Notes under the pieces: model-generated
Database searches by the model: none
Told to the model about the DNA's origin: nothing
The model's input: only the letters and a program-made list of their open reading frames with translations
Part shown: in pieces, positions 15,649-24,718 of the stretch
Layout: every line of letters starts with the position of its first letter
Numbering within the stretch: the stretch's first letter is position 1
Assembly (NCBI GenBank): GCA_964549375.1
Contig: CAZJWF010000003.1
Span: 15,326 to 79,325, forward strand
Length of the DNA stretch: 64,000 bases
Direction: 5' to 3'
Source of the DNA: JAHDDY01 sp964549375
GTDB lineage: Bacteria > Pseudomonadota > Alphaproteobacteria > Rhodobacterales > Rhodobacteraceae
Position numbers and translations under genes: made by a program

Positions 15649-17127
15649 CTAGATTTCCCGAATGGCGCGGCCCGCAAAATCCGGGGCGGCGAGGTCTTTG
15701 TGCCCGCCGTCCCATATTTCGGCGAGGCGTCCGGGGACAGGATCTTCCAGCGGGGTCGCGCGGCCCGCTTTAGTATCAACGCTTAACATCATGTGCTCTC
15801 CAGTGGCCAAAACCTCGCCGGTTTCGGCTTCGCGCATGACATGACACAGGCGCACGCGCTTTTCGTCATAGCCCAAAAGTTGCGTCTCAAGTGCCAGCGG
15901 CTTTCCGGCGGCAACTTCTTGAATGTGTCGGATATGACTCTCGACGGTATAGATTGACCGATCCTTTGCCATGTATTCGCTATCCATGCCGATATGCGTC
16001 AGGAAGGCATCCGTTGCATCACCAAAGACGTGAAGGTATCGGAACTCGGTCATATGGCCGTTGTAATCGACCCATTCCGGCAACACGCGCGCCGTATGAA
16101 GTGGCAGCGGCTTTGTAAGGTCTCGCTGAACGTCTCCGCCGCCGAAAGAGGCTTCGCGAAGCTGTTTTTCATACGCGGCCAGCGTCTCGCCTGCACCCCA
16201 CGGTTTCGCTTTCAGCGCTTGCAGGATGCCGACGAGATTGTCGTCACGGATGCGCTCCAGTTCGCGGATCGAGTGGTGACCCGATTGCGCGTCGGATTGC
16301 CCTGCGATCAGATCGACCAGCTCGTCCGTGAATTCCGGCACATCCATCAGTTTGGTCCAAGGGAATGTGAGGCATGGGCCGAACTGCGCCATGAAGTGTT
16401 TCATGCCCGCCTCGCCACCCGCTACGCGATAGGTCTCGAATAGACCCATTTGCGCCCAGCGCAGACCAAAGCCAAAACGAATAGCATCGTCGATTTCTTC
16501 CGTAGTGGCGATGCCGTCTTTCACCAGCCACAGCGCCTCGCGCCAGACTGCTTCTAGGAAACGGTCGGCGATATGCGCGTCGATTTCCTTGCGGACCACT
16601 AGCGGTTTCATGCCAAGGGGTGGCAGTGCAGCCTCGGCGAAGGCCAATGTTTCGGGCGAGGTTGCGGGTGATGGCACCAACTCGACCAGCGGCAGCAGGT
16701 ACACCGGATTGAAGGGATGCGCGACAAGGATTGAGGCGGGATTGACCGCACCTTGTTGCAATTCCGACGGCTTAAAGCCGGATGTTGAGGATCCCAGAAG
16801 CGTATCAGGCGCGGCCGCCTGAATTTCAGCATAGACCTTGTGCTTGAGTGCCAGAACTTCGGAAACACTCTCCTGAATCCATTGAACGCCTTCGACCGCC
16901 TCGGCGATAGAAGACGCGTAAGTAATTTTACCAGGGGTGGGCAACGGCGCGACACACATCGTCCGCATCGCGCGCTCTGCATTGGCATAGACTTCGCCGA
17001 TCTTGCGCGGTGCTTCTGGGTCGGGGTCAAAGACGGAAACATCGATCCCATTCAGCGCAAACCGTGCAACCCAACCGCCTCCAATAACGCCGCCTCCAAT
17101 GATGGCGGCTTTCGTGAAATTGGTCAT
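15649..17127 (-). CDS. lcdH: Carnitine 3-dehydrogenase fused to a betainyl-CoA-type thioesterase
   Basis: In this 492-residue two-domain protein, residues 1 to about 320 are a 3-hydroxyacyl-CoA dehydrogenase-type enzyme closest to L-carnitine dehydrogenase: NAD motif IIGGGVIGGGWVARF, SSTSGFKPSEL and VAHPFNPVYLLPLVE. From about 345 to the end is a hotdog-fold thioesterase (PEWVDYNGHMTEFRY, SHIRHIQEVAAG). Carnitine dehydrogenase makes 3-dehydrocarnitine, which is then cleaved towards glycine betaine; the thioesterase fits release of betaine from betainyl-CoA, and this fusion is known from rhizobia. The ATG at 17127 has GGAG 8 bases upstream; an extension upstream to 17226 lacks support. The phosphotransferase gene lies just upstream in the same direction. 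Confidence 0.88.
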   Translation of the reverse strand: MTNFTKAAIIGGGVIGGGWVARFALNGIDVSVFDPDPEAPRKIGEVYANAERAMRTMCVAPLPTPGKITYASSIAEAVEGVQWIQESVSEVLALKHKVYAEIQAAAPDTLLGSSTSGFKPSELQQGAVNPASILVAHPFNPVYLLPLVELVPSPATSPETLAFAEAALPPLGMKPLVVRKEIDAHIADRFLEAVWREALWLVKDGIATTEEIDDAIRFGFGLRWAQMGLFETYRVAGGEAGMKHFMAQFGPCLTFPWTKLMDVPEFTDELVDLIAGQSDAQSGHHSIRELERIRDDNLVGILQALKAKPWGAGETLAAYEKQLREASFGGGDVQRDLTKPLPLHTARVLPEWVDYNGHMTEFRYLHVFGDATDAFLTHIGMDSEYMAKDRSIYTVESHIRHIQEVAAGKPLALETQLLGYDEKRVRLCHVMREAETGEVLATGEHMMLSVDTKAGRATPLEDPVPGRLAEIWDGGHKDLAAPDFAGRAIREI

Positions 17128-17235
17128 GGGCGCAGCTCCGTCTGATGCGTTGTGAACGCGGTATCGTTGGCAGAAGAATCTCAATTGGGGAAGTAGGATT
17201 TTACCCCCCCCAAATGAGAGATTCAAACTCCTGTC

Positions 17236-18237
17236 TTACCCCGCAATAAGGAACCTTTCTCCAAGGTGAGCCGTCGCCTCGGCGAAGGTCGGGGCGTATT
17301 TTTGGGGTTCAGGCGCTTCGATATGGCTGCCAATCCATGCGAGTAAGGCCATCCTTCGAAGCATAACGAATGTATCAATCTCAGCGATGTCTTCGGTGTC
17401 CAAATCCCGGACGGTACGATAGCCACCCAGCCACGCTTCTTTAAGTGCCGGGATCCGCGGATCGTCTTCAATAAAACTGATTGCGGCGGCAAAGTCGTAC
17501 ATCAGCCAGCCCATCCCGCAGTCATCAAAATCGATCAAGCGCGTTTCTTCATCGCTGACCAGCAGGTTTGCGAGGCGCATATCGGCGTGGATCAGGTTGT
17601 AGCGGTGCGGCGGTTGTCCATATGTCGCCAGCCGCACGCGAATCTTTTGCTCGACCGCTTCAAGAATTGCACGGATTTCTGTTGTGACATTCGGCGCATC
17701 GCGCCAGTTTCCCCAAGTCGGCGACGGACCAAAGACCGCATCGACATCCCAGACCAGTCGTTCAAACGGGGCAGGGCGTTGCCAGTTGAGGGTGTGCTGA
17801 TGACAGCGGGCTGCAATAGCCCCCAGTTCCTTGAATCCGCCCGTCAGATCACCGCTTTCATCTGGTGCTGCGCCCGCAACGTACTCGAAAAGAACGAGGT
17901 GTCTCGGCGCGTCTAGGCCGTGGAGCGTGGCTTGTTGAATCGCTTCCCCGTTGCGCCCGGTAAGATAGCGCGGGGTCGCGACGACACCGTCCGAACCGAG
18001 GGCATCAATCCACCCCAGCTCGCATTCGATGGCGCGTTTGGTGTGATAGTTCTCGCGATGAACCCGCAACACAGCCATATACCCCTCTGGCGCTTCGACA
18101 AGATAGGTCACGTTCTCAGACACATTGATCAGCCGTAGGACCGCGCCCATGGGAATATCCCACAAAGAGAGGGACTGTTCGGCGAGCGATTGGAGTTGCG
18201 CCAGCAGCGTTTGATAGGAAATGTCCGGCTTGTTCAC
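17236..18237 (-). CDS. Phosphotransferase (APH/choline kinase fold)
   Basis: This 333-residue protein has the aminoglycoside-phosphotransferase/choline-kinase fold. The catalytic loop is HADMRLAN (HxDxxxxN) near residue 240, followed by the metal-binding strand LIDFDDCGMGWLMYDFA. The N-lobe has a VLRVHRENYH strand after a glycine-poor loop. Members phosphorylate small hydroxyl compounds such as choline, homoserine or hydroxylysine. The GTG at 18237 is preferred because an extension to 18417 would overlap the divergent ABC ATPase start. It is 108 bases upstream of the carnitine dehydrogenase gene, so a quaternary-amine substrate is possible but unproven. Confidence 0.8.
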   Translation of the reverse strand: MNKPDISYQTLLAQLQSLAEQSLSLWDIPMGAVLRLINVSENVTYLVEAPEGYMAVLRVHRENYHTKRAIECELGWIDALGSDGVVATPRYLTGRNGEAIQQATLHGLDAPRHLVLFEYVAGAAPDESGDLTGGFKELGAIAARCHQHTLNWQRPAPFERLVWDVDAVFGPSPTWGNWRDAPNVTTEIRAILEAVEQKIRVRLATYGQPPHRYNLIHADMRLANLLVSDEETRLIDFDDCGMGWLMYDFAAAISFIEDDPRIPALKEAWLGGYRTVRDLDTEDIAEIDTFVMLRRMALLAWIGSHIEAPEPQKYAPTFAEATAHLGERFLIAG

Positions 18238-18397
18238 GGAAGCACTCTTTAGCAGGGCGGTCTTTTCAAGGGTGGCGCTGCGGCCATCTAAAACTTGTTT
18301 CTGTTGGCGCAAACGCCCGCCGCAGTGCAAGCGGAAAAGTTTGGCCGCGGCCTCCGCTTGCGATAGACCCTGTCCGTTCGCGGTAATCAGGTGCGTG

Positions 18398-19324
18398 ATG
18401 TCTTCCCTCATTTCCATCTCCGATCTGACGAAAAACTACGACGGAGGGTTTACCGCGCTGAAAGGCGTCAATCTCGACGTGAAAAAGGGTGAAATCCTTG
18501 CGCTTCTTGGGCCGAATGGCGCAGGCAAGACCACGATGATCGCCATCATCTGCGGTATCGTAAATCCGACCTCTGGCCGTGTGACGGTCGGGGGATACGA
18601 TATTGTTGCCGATTACCGTAAAACGCGCGCGATGATTGGTCTGGTCCCTCAAGAATTGACCACGGATGCGTTCGAAACCGTCTGGAGCACCATCAGCCTC
18701 AGCAGGGGCATGTTCGGAAAGCGCCCAAATGCAGCCTATCTGGAAAAAGTGCTCCGGTCGCTGTCGTTGTGGGATAAGCGAAACAATGAAATGCGGACGC
18801 TGTCGGGAGGCATGAAGCGGCGGGTTCTGATCGCCAAAGCACTGTCTCATGAACCTGAAATCCTGTTCTTGGACGAGCCAACCGCGGGCGTAGATGTCGA
18901 GCTACGCAAAAGTATGTGGGAAGTTGTCGAAGGCCTACGCCAGCAGGGGACCACAATTATTCTCACAACTCACTACATCGAAGAGGCCGAGGCCATTGCT
19001 GATCGGGTCGCCGTTATCAACAAAGGCGAAATTATTTTAGTCGAGGAAAAAGCAACCCTGATGCAGAAGTTGGGTCGCAAACAGCTCACTCTGGATTTGC
19101 AACGCCCTTTGGAGGTGATCCCGGACGCCTTGTCTGAGTATGATCTCGCTTTGGCCGGCAAGGGAAATCGGCTCGTGTTTTCCTATGATGGAACTGCAGA
19201 ACGAACCGGAATTACGCGGTTGATGGCGGCCTTGGCCCAAGCGGATATCCGTTATCGCGATCTCCAGACGCGGCAATCATCGCTCGAAGACATCTTTGTC
19301 GAACTGGTGGGAGAGGACGCATGA
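18398..19324 (+). CDS. ABC transporter ATP-binding protein, YadG-like
   Basis: This 308-residue ATPase has Walker A GPNGAGKTT (38-46), the Q-loop LVPQELTTDAF, signature LSGGMKRRV, Walker B ILFLDEPTAGVD, and switch His in TTHYIEEAEA. The C-terminal about 80 residues are the regulatory extension of ABC-2 exporter ATPases. Length equals that of E. coli YadG (308). It powers the permease encoded next, with a 4-base ATGA overlap. The ATG at 18398 was chosen because Walker A spacing then matches the family and upstream residues run through the promoter of the divergent phosphotransferase gene. Exported substrate is unknown. Confidence 0.92.
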   Translation: MSSLISISDLTKNYDGGFTALKGVNLDVKKGEILALLGPNGAGKTTMIAIICGIVNPTSGRVTVGGYDIVADYRKTRAMIGLVPQELTTDAFETVWSTISLSRGMFGKRPNAAYLEKVLRSLSLWDKRNNEMRTLSGGMKRRVLIAKALSHEPEILFLDEPTAGVDVELRKSMWEVVEGLRQQGTTIILTTHYIEEAEAIADRVAVINKGEIILVEEKATLMQKLGRKQLTLDLQRPLEVIPDALSEYDLALAGKGNRLVFSYDGTAERTGITRLMAALAQADIRYRDLQTRQSSLEDIFVELVGEDA

Positions 19325-20082
19325 ACTGGCCCGCTGTCGCAGCCATCTACAAATACGAAATGTCGAGAACTATAAGGACGATTTTCCAAAGCGTCGTGTC
19401 GCCGGTTATCTCGACATCGCTCTATTTTATCGTTTTTGGCTCCGCAATTGGCTCGCGCATCGCGGAGATTGACGGCGTTTCTTACGGCTCTTTTCTGGTG
19501 CCGGGATTGATCATGCTGACCCTGCTGACACAGAGTGTCTCGAATGCCTCGTTTGGCATTTTCTTCCCTAAATTCACTGGCACGATCTATGAATTATTAT
19601 CCGCACCGATCTCGCCATTCGAGGTAGTGCTCGGATATGTGGGCGCGGCGGCGACAAAATCATTGATTTTGGGCTTTATTATTCTCGCGACCGCCGGGTT
19701 GTTCGTCCAGTTTGAGGTGCAACATCCGGTCTGGATGATTGTGTTTTTGGTCCTGACTGCCATCTCGTTTTGTTTGCTGGGATTTATTATCGGTATTGTC
19801 GCGAAAAATTTCGAACAATTACAAATCGTTCCGCTGTTGATCATCACTCCCCTGGTGTTTTTGGGGGGTAGTTTCTATTCGATATCAATGTTGCCGCCGT
19901 TTTGGCAGACTGTGACATTGTTCAACCCGGTCGTTTACCTCGTGAGTGGTTTTCGCTGGAGTTTTTACGGTATTTCTGATGTCCCCATTGCTGCGAGTGT
20001 CATCGCGATAGCCGTGTTTTTGGCACTGGCGCTTGGGGTCGTCTGGTGGATTTTCCGGACAGGATACCGTCTCAAGGCCTGA
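19321..20082 (+). CDS. ABC-2 type transporter permease, YadH-like
   Basis: This 253-residue membrane protein has six hydrophobic helices typical of ABC-2 permeases: SPVISTSLYFIVFGSAIG, GSFLVPGLIMLTLLTQS, ILGFIILATAGLFV, ISFCLLGFIIGIVA, VPLLIITPLVFLGGSFY and the last helix before GYRLKA. The motif PL.FLGG.FY near residue 180 is family-typical. E. coli YadH has 256 residues. It overlaps the ATPase gene by 4 bases, so the two make one exporter. Substrate is unknown. Confidence 0.92.
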   Translation: MNWPAVAAIYKYEMSRTIRTIFQSVVSPVISTSLYFIVFGSAIGSRIAEIDGVSYGSFLVPGLIMLTLLTQSVSNASFGIFFPKFTGTIYELLSAPISPFEVVLGYVGAAATKSLILGFIILATAGLFVQFEVQHPVWMIVFLVLTAISFCLLGFIIGIVAKNFEQLQIVPLLIITPLVFLGGSFYSISMLPPFWQTVTLFNPVVYLVSGFRWSFYGISDVPIAASVIAIAVFLALALGVVWWIFRTGYRLKA

Positions 20083-20229
20083 TTAGGTTTGTTTTCCGAT
20101 TTTATAAAATAAATCAAAATATTATTGGATTTTCAGCTCGATTTCTACTTAAGAAAGAAATCGCAATTTCTCGATCCGACGGTAACAAATTTCCCAATCA
20201 TTCTTGCCAGTTGTTCTTCCCTTTTTAAG

Positions 20230-20560
20230 CCGCGTTGCCTATATTCATTGTGCTGTCGCAAGGCAGCTATGGTGATAAACGCGCGTGTAATAGGCGGCTC
20301 GGACCCGGGGGCGGTACCCGGCGACTCCACCAACACTCCGTTCATTTGACGGCAGATGGGGTCGAAATAGGATCGACGGACGTTCAAAGGCGTTAGCTTT
20401 TACTCGGCATGGTTCCGCCGTTATCGGGCCGTTCGCACAATTGCAAATGACAATAGTGCTCCGGTAGCAGTCGCTGCGTAAGCAGTGCCTAACACTGGAA
20501 CTTAGTCTCTTGCCCTAGCCGGCTAGAGCGGGGTTCGGAGGCACCTGGCAACAGAAGCCT
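20230..20560 (+). ncRNA. ssrA: Two-piece (circularly permuted) tmRNA, alphaproteobacterial type
   Basis: The acceptor piece comes first: a T-arm (CCGGG, loop, CCCGG) followed by CGACTCC and ACCA, ending at 20332. After a 25-base intervening segment the coding piece starts at 20358 with GGGGTCG, which pairs with the acceptor 3' strand over 7 bp including the G3-U70 wobble used by alanyl-tRNA synthetase. The GGATCGACGG block of tmRNA 5' ends follows. The tag frame is at 20443-20481. tmRNA rescues stalled ribosomes and marks the peptide for proteolysis; the two pieces arise by processing of a permuted transcript. Outer boundaries are approximate. Confidence 0.95.
20443..20481 (+). other. tmRNA tag reading frame
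   Basis: Starting at the resume codon GCA, 12 codons and TAA encode ANDNSAPVAVAA. The ANDN start is the SspB-binding part and the final VAA resembles the ClpX-recognised end of known tags. It is very close to the Rhodobacter tag as I recall it. Confidence 0.93.
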
Positions 20561-20682
20561 TCACTTCCTGAACATAGCAATGAGCGCGCGACCCGATCAT
20601 TTGGTCTGGATATGAAGCAAAAATCACTTTTTCCCACGGGGATTTACGCTAGAGTGCCCCCAGTTGGTGAGTGAGAGTTGCG

Positions 20683-21195
20683 ATGACCGTTGAGCCAATT
20701 GATTATCTGGACCTGACCCGAAAAGCCCTCAGAGGGGTAATGTCGGAATCGCTGACCCATGCGGCGGAGCATGGATTGATCAGTGACCAACACTTCTACG
20801 TTACGTTCCGGACTAATCTTCGCGGCGTTGTCATGCCCGATTGGTTGCTGGAAAAATACCCCGAAGAGATGACCATTGTTGTTCAGCACGAGTTTTGGGA
20901 TTTGGCGGTCATGCCGGATCGTTTCTCCATCGGGTTGAGTTTTAGTGATCGTCCCGTAACGCTTGTGGTGCCGTTTGCAGCGGTGAAGACTTTTGCTGAT
21001 CCGAGCGTAAATTTCCAACTCGACATCCCGCCCGGTGGTCTAGACCAAGAAGAGATGCCTGTTCCTGCCGCTGTCGGCGACGCAATGGACGACGCCGAAA
21101 CAGAAGTCCCGTCGGAAGAATCACAGGGCAGCGACGAGTCCACTGAACCATCGGAAACAACCGTCGTAAGTCTCGACGCCTTTCGCAAGAAGTAG
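20683..21195 (+). CDS. sspB: SspB family ClpXP adaptor (alphaproteobacterial type)
   Basis: This 170-residue protein matches the SspB-alpha pattern: IDYLDLTRKALRGVMSESL, then FYVTFRTNLRGVVMPDWL, the QHEFWDL strand, and a substrate-groove region SFSDRPVTLVVPFAAV. A long acidic linker (about 120-155) leads to the C-terminal peptide VVSLDAFRKK, which fits the XB module that docks on ClpX. SspB binds the ssrA tag and delivers tagged proteins to ClpXP. The gene starts about 120 bases after the tmRNA gene that makes those tags. The ATG at 20683 was chosen (GAGAG just upstream); GTG at 20671 is an alternative. Confidence 0.9.
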   Translation: MTVEPIDYLDLTRKALRGVMSESLTHAAEHGLISDQHFYVTFRTNLRGVVMPDWLLEKYPEEMTIVVQHEFWDLAVMPDRFSIGLSFSDRPVTLVVPFAAVKTFADPSVNFQLDIPPGGLDQEEMPVPAAVGDAMDDAETEVPSEESQGSDESTEPSETTVVSLDAFRKK

Positions 21196-21251
21196 CCTCC
21201 TGCTGATTCCGGCGCTATATACGCCGGAAAACCCCATGCAGAGAGACTCCC

Positions 21252-22643
21252 ATGACAAAAACGCGCACTGAAACCGACTCGTTCGGACCGCTCAAAGTCC
21301 CCGCTGATAAATATTGGGGAGCTCAGACCCAGCGTTCGATCATGAATTTTCCGATTGGGTGGGAAAAACAACCCGTCGCCATCGTTCGCGCATTGGGTGT
21401 GATCAAACAATCCGCTGCAATGACCAATATGGAACAAGGCAAGCTGAGCAAAAAGCTTGGCAAGGCCATTGTGAAGGCTGCGGATGAGGTTGTTAAGGGC
21501 AAGCTGGACGACAACTTCCCGCTCGTTGTTTGGCAAACCGGTTCAGGCACCCAGTCAAACATGAACGCTAACGAAGTAATCGCCAACCGTGCCATTGAGA
21601 TTTTGGGCGGGGAAATTGGTTCGAAGACGCCGGTTCACCCGAACGATCACGTCAACATGTCCCAATCCTCAAATGATACTTTCCCAACGGCAATGCATAT
21701 CGGCACGGCGATGATGGCGCGTGACGTGACCCTTCCGGGATTAGAAGCATTGCATAAGGCACTTGTGGCCAAGGAAAAGGCGTTTGCAAAGATCATCAAG
21801 ATCGGGCGAACGCATACGCAAGACGCGACGCCCATGACACTAGGGCAGGAATTCGGCGGCTATGCGTTTCAGGTCAAGCAAGGCATCGCGCGGATTAACA
21901 CGGCGCTGAAAAACGTCTATCCGCTTGCTCAGGGCGGCACGGCAGTCGGCACGGGCCTGAACACCAAAAAAGGCTTCGACAAAGTCTTTGCGGCCCATGC
22001 CGCGAAAATCACTGGCCTGCCGTTCAAAACTGCGCCCAACAAGTTCGAAGCACTGGCCGCGCACGATGCGATTGTCGAAATGTCGGGCGCATTGAAGACC
22101 GTTGCGGCGAGTCTGTTCAAAATCGCAAACGATGTGCGCTTGCTCGGCTCTGGCCCGCGGTGCGGTTTGGGTGAATTGATCCTGCCAGAGAACGAACCAG
22201 GCAGCTCGATCATGCCGGGCAAGGTCAATCCGACACAGTGCGAGGCACTGACCCAAGTTTGCGCGCAAGTCATGGGCAACGATGCGGCGATTGGTTTTGC
22301 CGGTTCCCAAGGGCATTTCGAGCTGAACGTTTATAAACCGATGATGGTCTATAACCTGCTGCAATCTATGCAATTGCTTGGCGATGCGGCGACGGCGTTT
22401 ACTGACAACTGTATTTCCGGTTTGCAAGCCGACGAGGATCGTATCTCAAAGCTGATGTGGGAAAGCCTGATGCTCGTGACGGCGCTGGCCCCTGAAATTG
22501 GCTATGACAACGCCACGAAGGTCGCCAAAACTGCGCATAAAAACAAAACCACTCTCAAAGAAGAAGCCATCAAACTGGGATTTGTCGACGAGAAGACGTT
22601 CGACCGTGTGGTCCAGCCCAAAGACATGCTGGGGCCGAAGTGA
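21252..22643 (+). CDS. fumC: Class II fumarate hydratase
   Basis: This 463-residue enzyme has the complete class II fumarase signature: TGSGTQSNMNANEVIANRA, HVNMSQSSNDTFPTAMH, IGRTHTQDATPMTLGQE, the mobile catalytic loop GSSIMPGKVNPTQCE, and a C-terminal FVDEKTFDRVV segment. Length matches E. coli FumC (467). It interconverts fumarate and malate in the TCA cycle, needs no Fe-S cluster and is usually a tetramer in the cytosol. A GAGAG ribosome binding site precedes the ATG. The stop overlaps the GTG start of the acetyltransferase gene (GTGA). Confidence 0.97.
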   Translation: MTKTRTETDSFGPLKVPADKYWGAQTQRSIMNFPIGWEKQPVAIVRALGVIKQSAAMTNMEQGKLSKKLGKAIVKAADEVVKGKLDDNFPLVVWQTGSGTQSNMNANEVIANRAIEILGGEIGSKTPVHPNDHVNMSQSSNDTFPTAMHIGTAMMARDVTLPGLEALHKALVAKEKAFAKIIKIGRTHTQDATPMTLGQEFGGYAFQVKQGIARINTALKNVYPLAQGGTAVGTGLNTKKGFDKVFAAHAAKITGLPFKTAPNKFEALAAHDAIVEMSGALKTVAASLFKIANDVRLLGSGPRCGLGELILPENEPGSSIMPGKVNPTQCEALTQVCAQVMGNDAAIGFAGSQGHFELNVYKPMMVYNLLQSMQLLGDAATAFTDNCISGLQADEDRISKLMWESLMLVTALAPEIGYDNATKVAKTAHKNKTTLKEEAIKLGFVDEKTFDRVVQPKDMLGPK

Positions 22644-23083
22644 TCCGCGCTGCAACCGTCGATGATCTGATTTCCATCCAACGTATCGCGAATGAAGCGT
22701 TCGAGCCTTTCATTGTGACGATTGGGAAGGAGCCAGCGCCAATGGTTGCGGACTTTTTTACTCAGATTACCGACGGATTAGTCGTCGTTGCCGAAGGAGA
22801 CGATGGTGTCGTTGGGTATTGCGTCTCTTATCCGACGAAGAGCGCATGGCACGTCGAAAACCTCGCAATTAGTTCAGAGGCTCAAGGGCTTGGGATTGGC
22901 GCTGCTTTGATGGCTGATACGGAGCGGCGCGCAATGGCTGCGGGTCGCGTCATCGTTGAACTGTATACCAATGTCGCCATGAACGGAGCGCTCTCGTTCT
23001 ATCCTCGACTTGGATACGACGAGGTGCGACGTGCGGAGGAAGATGGGTTTCAACGCGCATATTTTAGCAAGAGGCTGTCATGA
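22640..23083 (+). CDS. GNAT family N-acetyltransferase
   Basis: This 147-residue single-domain protein has a beta strand VENLAISSEAQGLGIGAALM that holds the acetyl-CoA pyrophosphate loop (Q-x-x-G-x-G/A: QGLGIGAA), and the GALSFYPRLGYDEVRR motif near the C-terminus, typical of the RimI/GNAT fold. Substrate is unknown. It starts with GTG overlapping the fumC stop by 4 bases, and its own stop overlaps the next ATG, so the three genes fumC, GNAT and DUF4169 form one translationally coupled unit. Confidence 0.88.
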   Translation: MIRAATVDDLISIQRIANEAFEPFIVTIGKEPAPMVADFFTQITDGLVVVAEGDDGVVGYCVSYPTKSAWHVENLAISSEAQGLGIGAALMADTERRAMAAGRVIVELYTNVAMNGALSFYPRLGYDEVRRAEEDGFQRAYFSKRLS

Positions 23084-23256
23084 CCGGAAAAGTCGTTAAC
23101 CTCCGCCAAGCGCGTAAACGCAAGGCCCGCGAAGACAAAGCGAAAGAGGCGGACGCCAATGCGCTGTCTCATGGGTTAAGCAAGGCAGCAGTAGATTTGT
23201 CGAAAGCCCGTTCGGACAAATCCGAACGTGATCTCGACGGGCATAAGCGCGAATAA
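23080..23256 (+). CDS. DUF4169 family small basic protein
   Basis: A 58-residue gene. It starts MTGKVVNLRQARKRKAREDK, the hallmark of DUF4169 proteins of alphaproteobacteria, and is rich in Lys, Arg, Ala and Asp, consistent with a mostly helical, nucleic-acid- or ribosome-associated protein. Function is not known for the family. The ATG overlaps the acetyltransferase stop (ATGA at 23080-23083). Confidence 0.85.
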   Translation: MTGKVVNLRQARKRKAREDKAKEADANALSHGLSKAAVDLSKARSDKSERDLDGHKRE

Positions 23257-23329
23257 ACGTCTCGCCTTTCATTTGCACCAAATTCTGCCCCGCAGTACCA
23301 CGTCAGGAACGCTGACAGAGGAACGCCCC

Positions 23330-24589
23330 ATGCTAGATATTCGCCCCGGCCTGATGGATGAAATCCGCGACCGCTTTGCTCATGTAGATACCTGTCCAGT
23401 GCAGGGCGAACGTATCTTTTTCGAGAATGCGGGTGGGGCGCTCACCCTTAAATCGGTAGTCGAGACCTCTGCGAAATACGCCGCGATCCCTGACAATCAG
23501 GGTCGCGATAATGCCATGTCGCACGACCTCGTCAAAACCATCGCCGAGGCCAAAGCCGCGACGATGACCTTCCTCAACGCCAAAGAAGGCCAAATCTTCG
23601 TTGGCGAGAGCGGCACGGAACTGCTGTTTCGCATGATCTCTAATGCGATCATTGAATCGCCAAAAGGCGGCTCGGTCATCGGGACGACGTTAGAGCACCC
23701 GGCTTCACGCAGCGCCGCGCAGCGCTGGGCCAAGATAGCGGATAAAGAATATATCTCTGTCGTACACGACAACGAGACCGGCGCGGTCGAAGCCGAAGAC
23801 TATGCGGCCCTTGTTCGCTCCGACACTCGCGTCGCGACCATTCTCCACACCTCGCCGGTGACGGGAATGGGCGTCGATCTGGCAGCGATCGCTCAGGCCA
23901 TCAGAGCCGTTGCGCCTGAGTGTTACATCATCGTCGACGGCATCCAACACGCCGCGCATGGTCAACTCGACATCGACAGCTATGGCGTCGACGGCTATGC
24001 GATCTCGCCGTACAAAGTTTTCTCGCGCCACGGCTATGGCATCGCATGGATTTCTGACCGCCTCAGCGCGCTGCCGCATGACAGCTTGATCGGCGGACCG
24101 GAAGGCAACTGGGAACTCGGAACCCGCGACACCGGAGCGTATGCGACGCTGGCCGATGTCGTGAACTATTTCGATTGGCTCGGCGGCGAGGTCTCCGACG
24201 AGACAGACCCGCGTGCAAGGTTCGAAGCGGCGGGCAAAGCCATCCATGACCACGAACAATCCTTGACGAACGCCATGCTACACGGCACCGGCAACCTCAA
24301 GGGTCTCGCCGAGATGGAGCAGGTCAAAATCATCGGTGGCCTCGACAATCCCCGCCGTGAAGGTTTGGTCGCTTGTTGGGTGGAGGGCCGCGAGACAGGC
24401 GAGGTTATTAAAGCCCTCAGCGACCGAGGCATTCGCACCCACATCCGCAAAGCTGACCACTACTCCGGCAACATCCTAGACCCCTTGGGCCGCCCCGATT
24501 GCATCCGCGTGAGCATGTGTCACTACAACACGATTGGCGAAGTGAGCCAATTCCTCACCGCTATGAGAGAAATCGTAGAGGCAGGATGA
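23330..24589 (+). CDS. Aminotransferase class V-fold PLP enzyme (cysteine desulfurase-like)
   Basis: The 419-residue protein has the class V fold: ENAGGALTLKSV near the start, VGESGTELLFRMI, HTSPVTGM, a VDGIQHAAHGQLD strand with the PLP-binding Asp and His, and the lysine motif AISPYKVFSRHG, where Lys is the expected PLP Schiff base. The C-terminus IRVSMCHYNT lacks an obvious mobile-loop cysteine for sulfur transfer, so it may be an isomerase/lyase or aminotransferase of the CsdA-like group and not a true desulfurase. The ATG at 23330 has AGAGGA 8 bases upstream. Confidence 0.87.
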   Translation: MLDIRPGLMDEIRDRFAHVDTCPVQGERIFFENAGGALTLKSVVETSAKYAAIPDNQGRDNAMSHDLVKTIAEAKAATMTFLNAKEGQIFVGESGTELLFRMISNAIIESPKGGSVIGTTLEHPASRSAAQRWAKIADKEYISVVHDNETGAVEAEDYAALVRSDTRVATILHTSPVTGMGVDLAAIAQAIRAVAPECYIIVDGIQHAAHGQLDIDSYGVDGYAISPYKVFSRHGYGIAWISDRLSALPHDSLIGGPEGNWELGTRDTGAYATLADVVNYFDWLGGEVSDETDPRARFEAAGKAIHDHEQSLTNAMLHGTGNLKGLAEMEQVKIIGGLDNPRREGLVACWVEGRETGEVIKALSDRGIRTHIRKADHYSGNILDPLGRPDCIRVSMCHYNTIGEVSQFLTAMREIVEAG

Positions 24590-24718
24590 TACCGCCAATC
24601 GTGGCTGAGGCACCGATAAGCACACGAACCGGAACACGCTGAAACGAAGCAGCCCAAGACACATAGGGCGGCACGCCCGATAGAGGCTTTGACCCGAACC
24701 GGCGTTTTGATAGGGAGA

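Noticed and set aside
18237..18417. Longer phosphotransferase starting at 18417
   Set aside because: It would overlap the divergent ABC ATPase gene, and the extra residues do not fit the family.
20125..20387. Open frames on both strands over the tmRNA
   Set aside because: They cross the tmRNA gene, whose conserved stems and tag frame explain the sequence.
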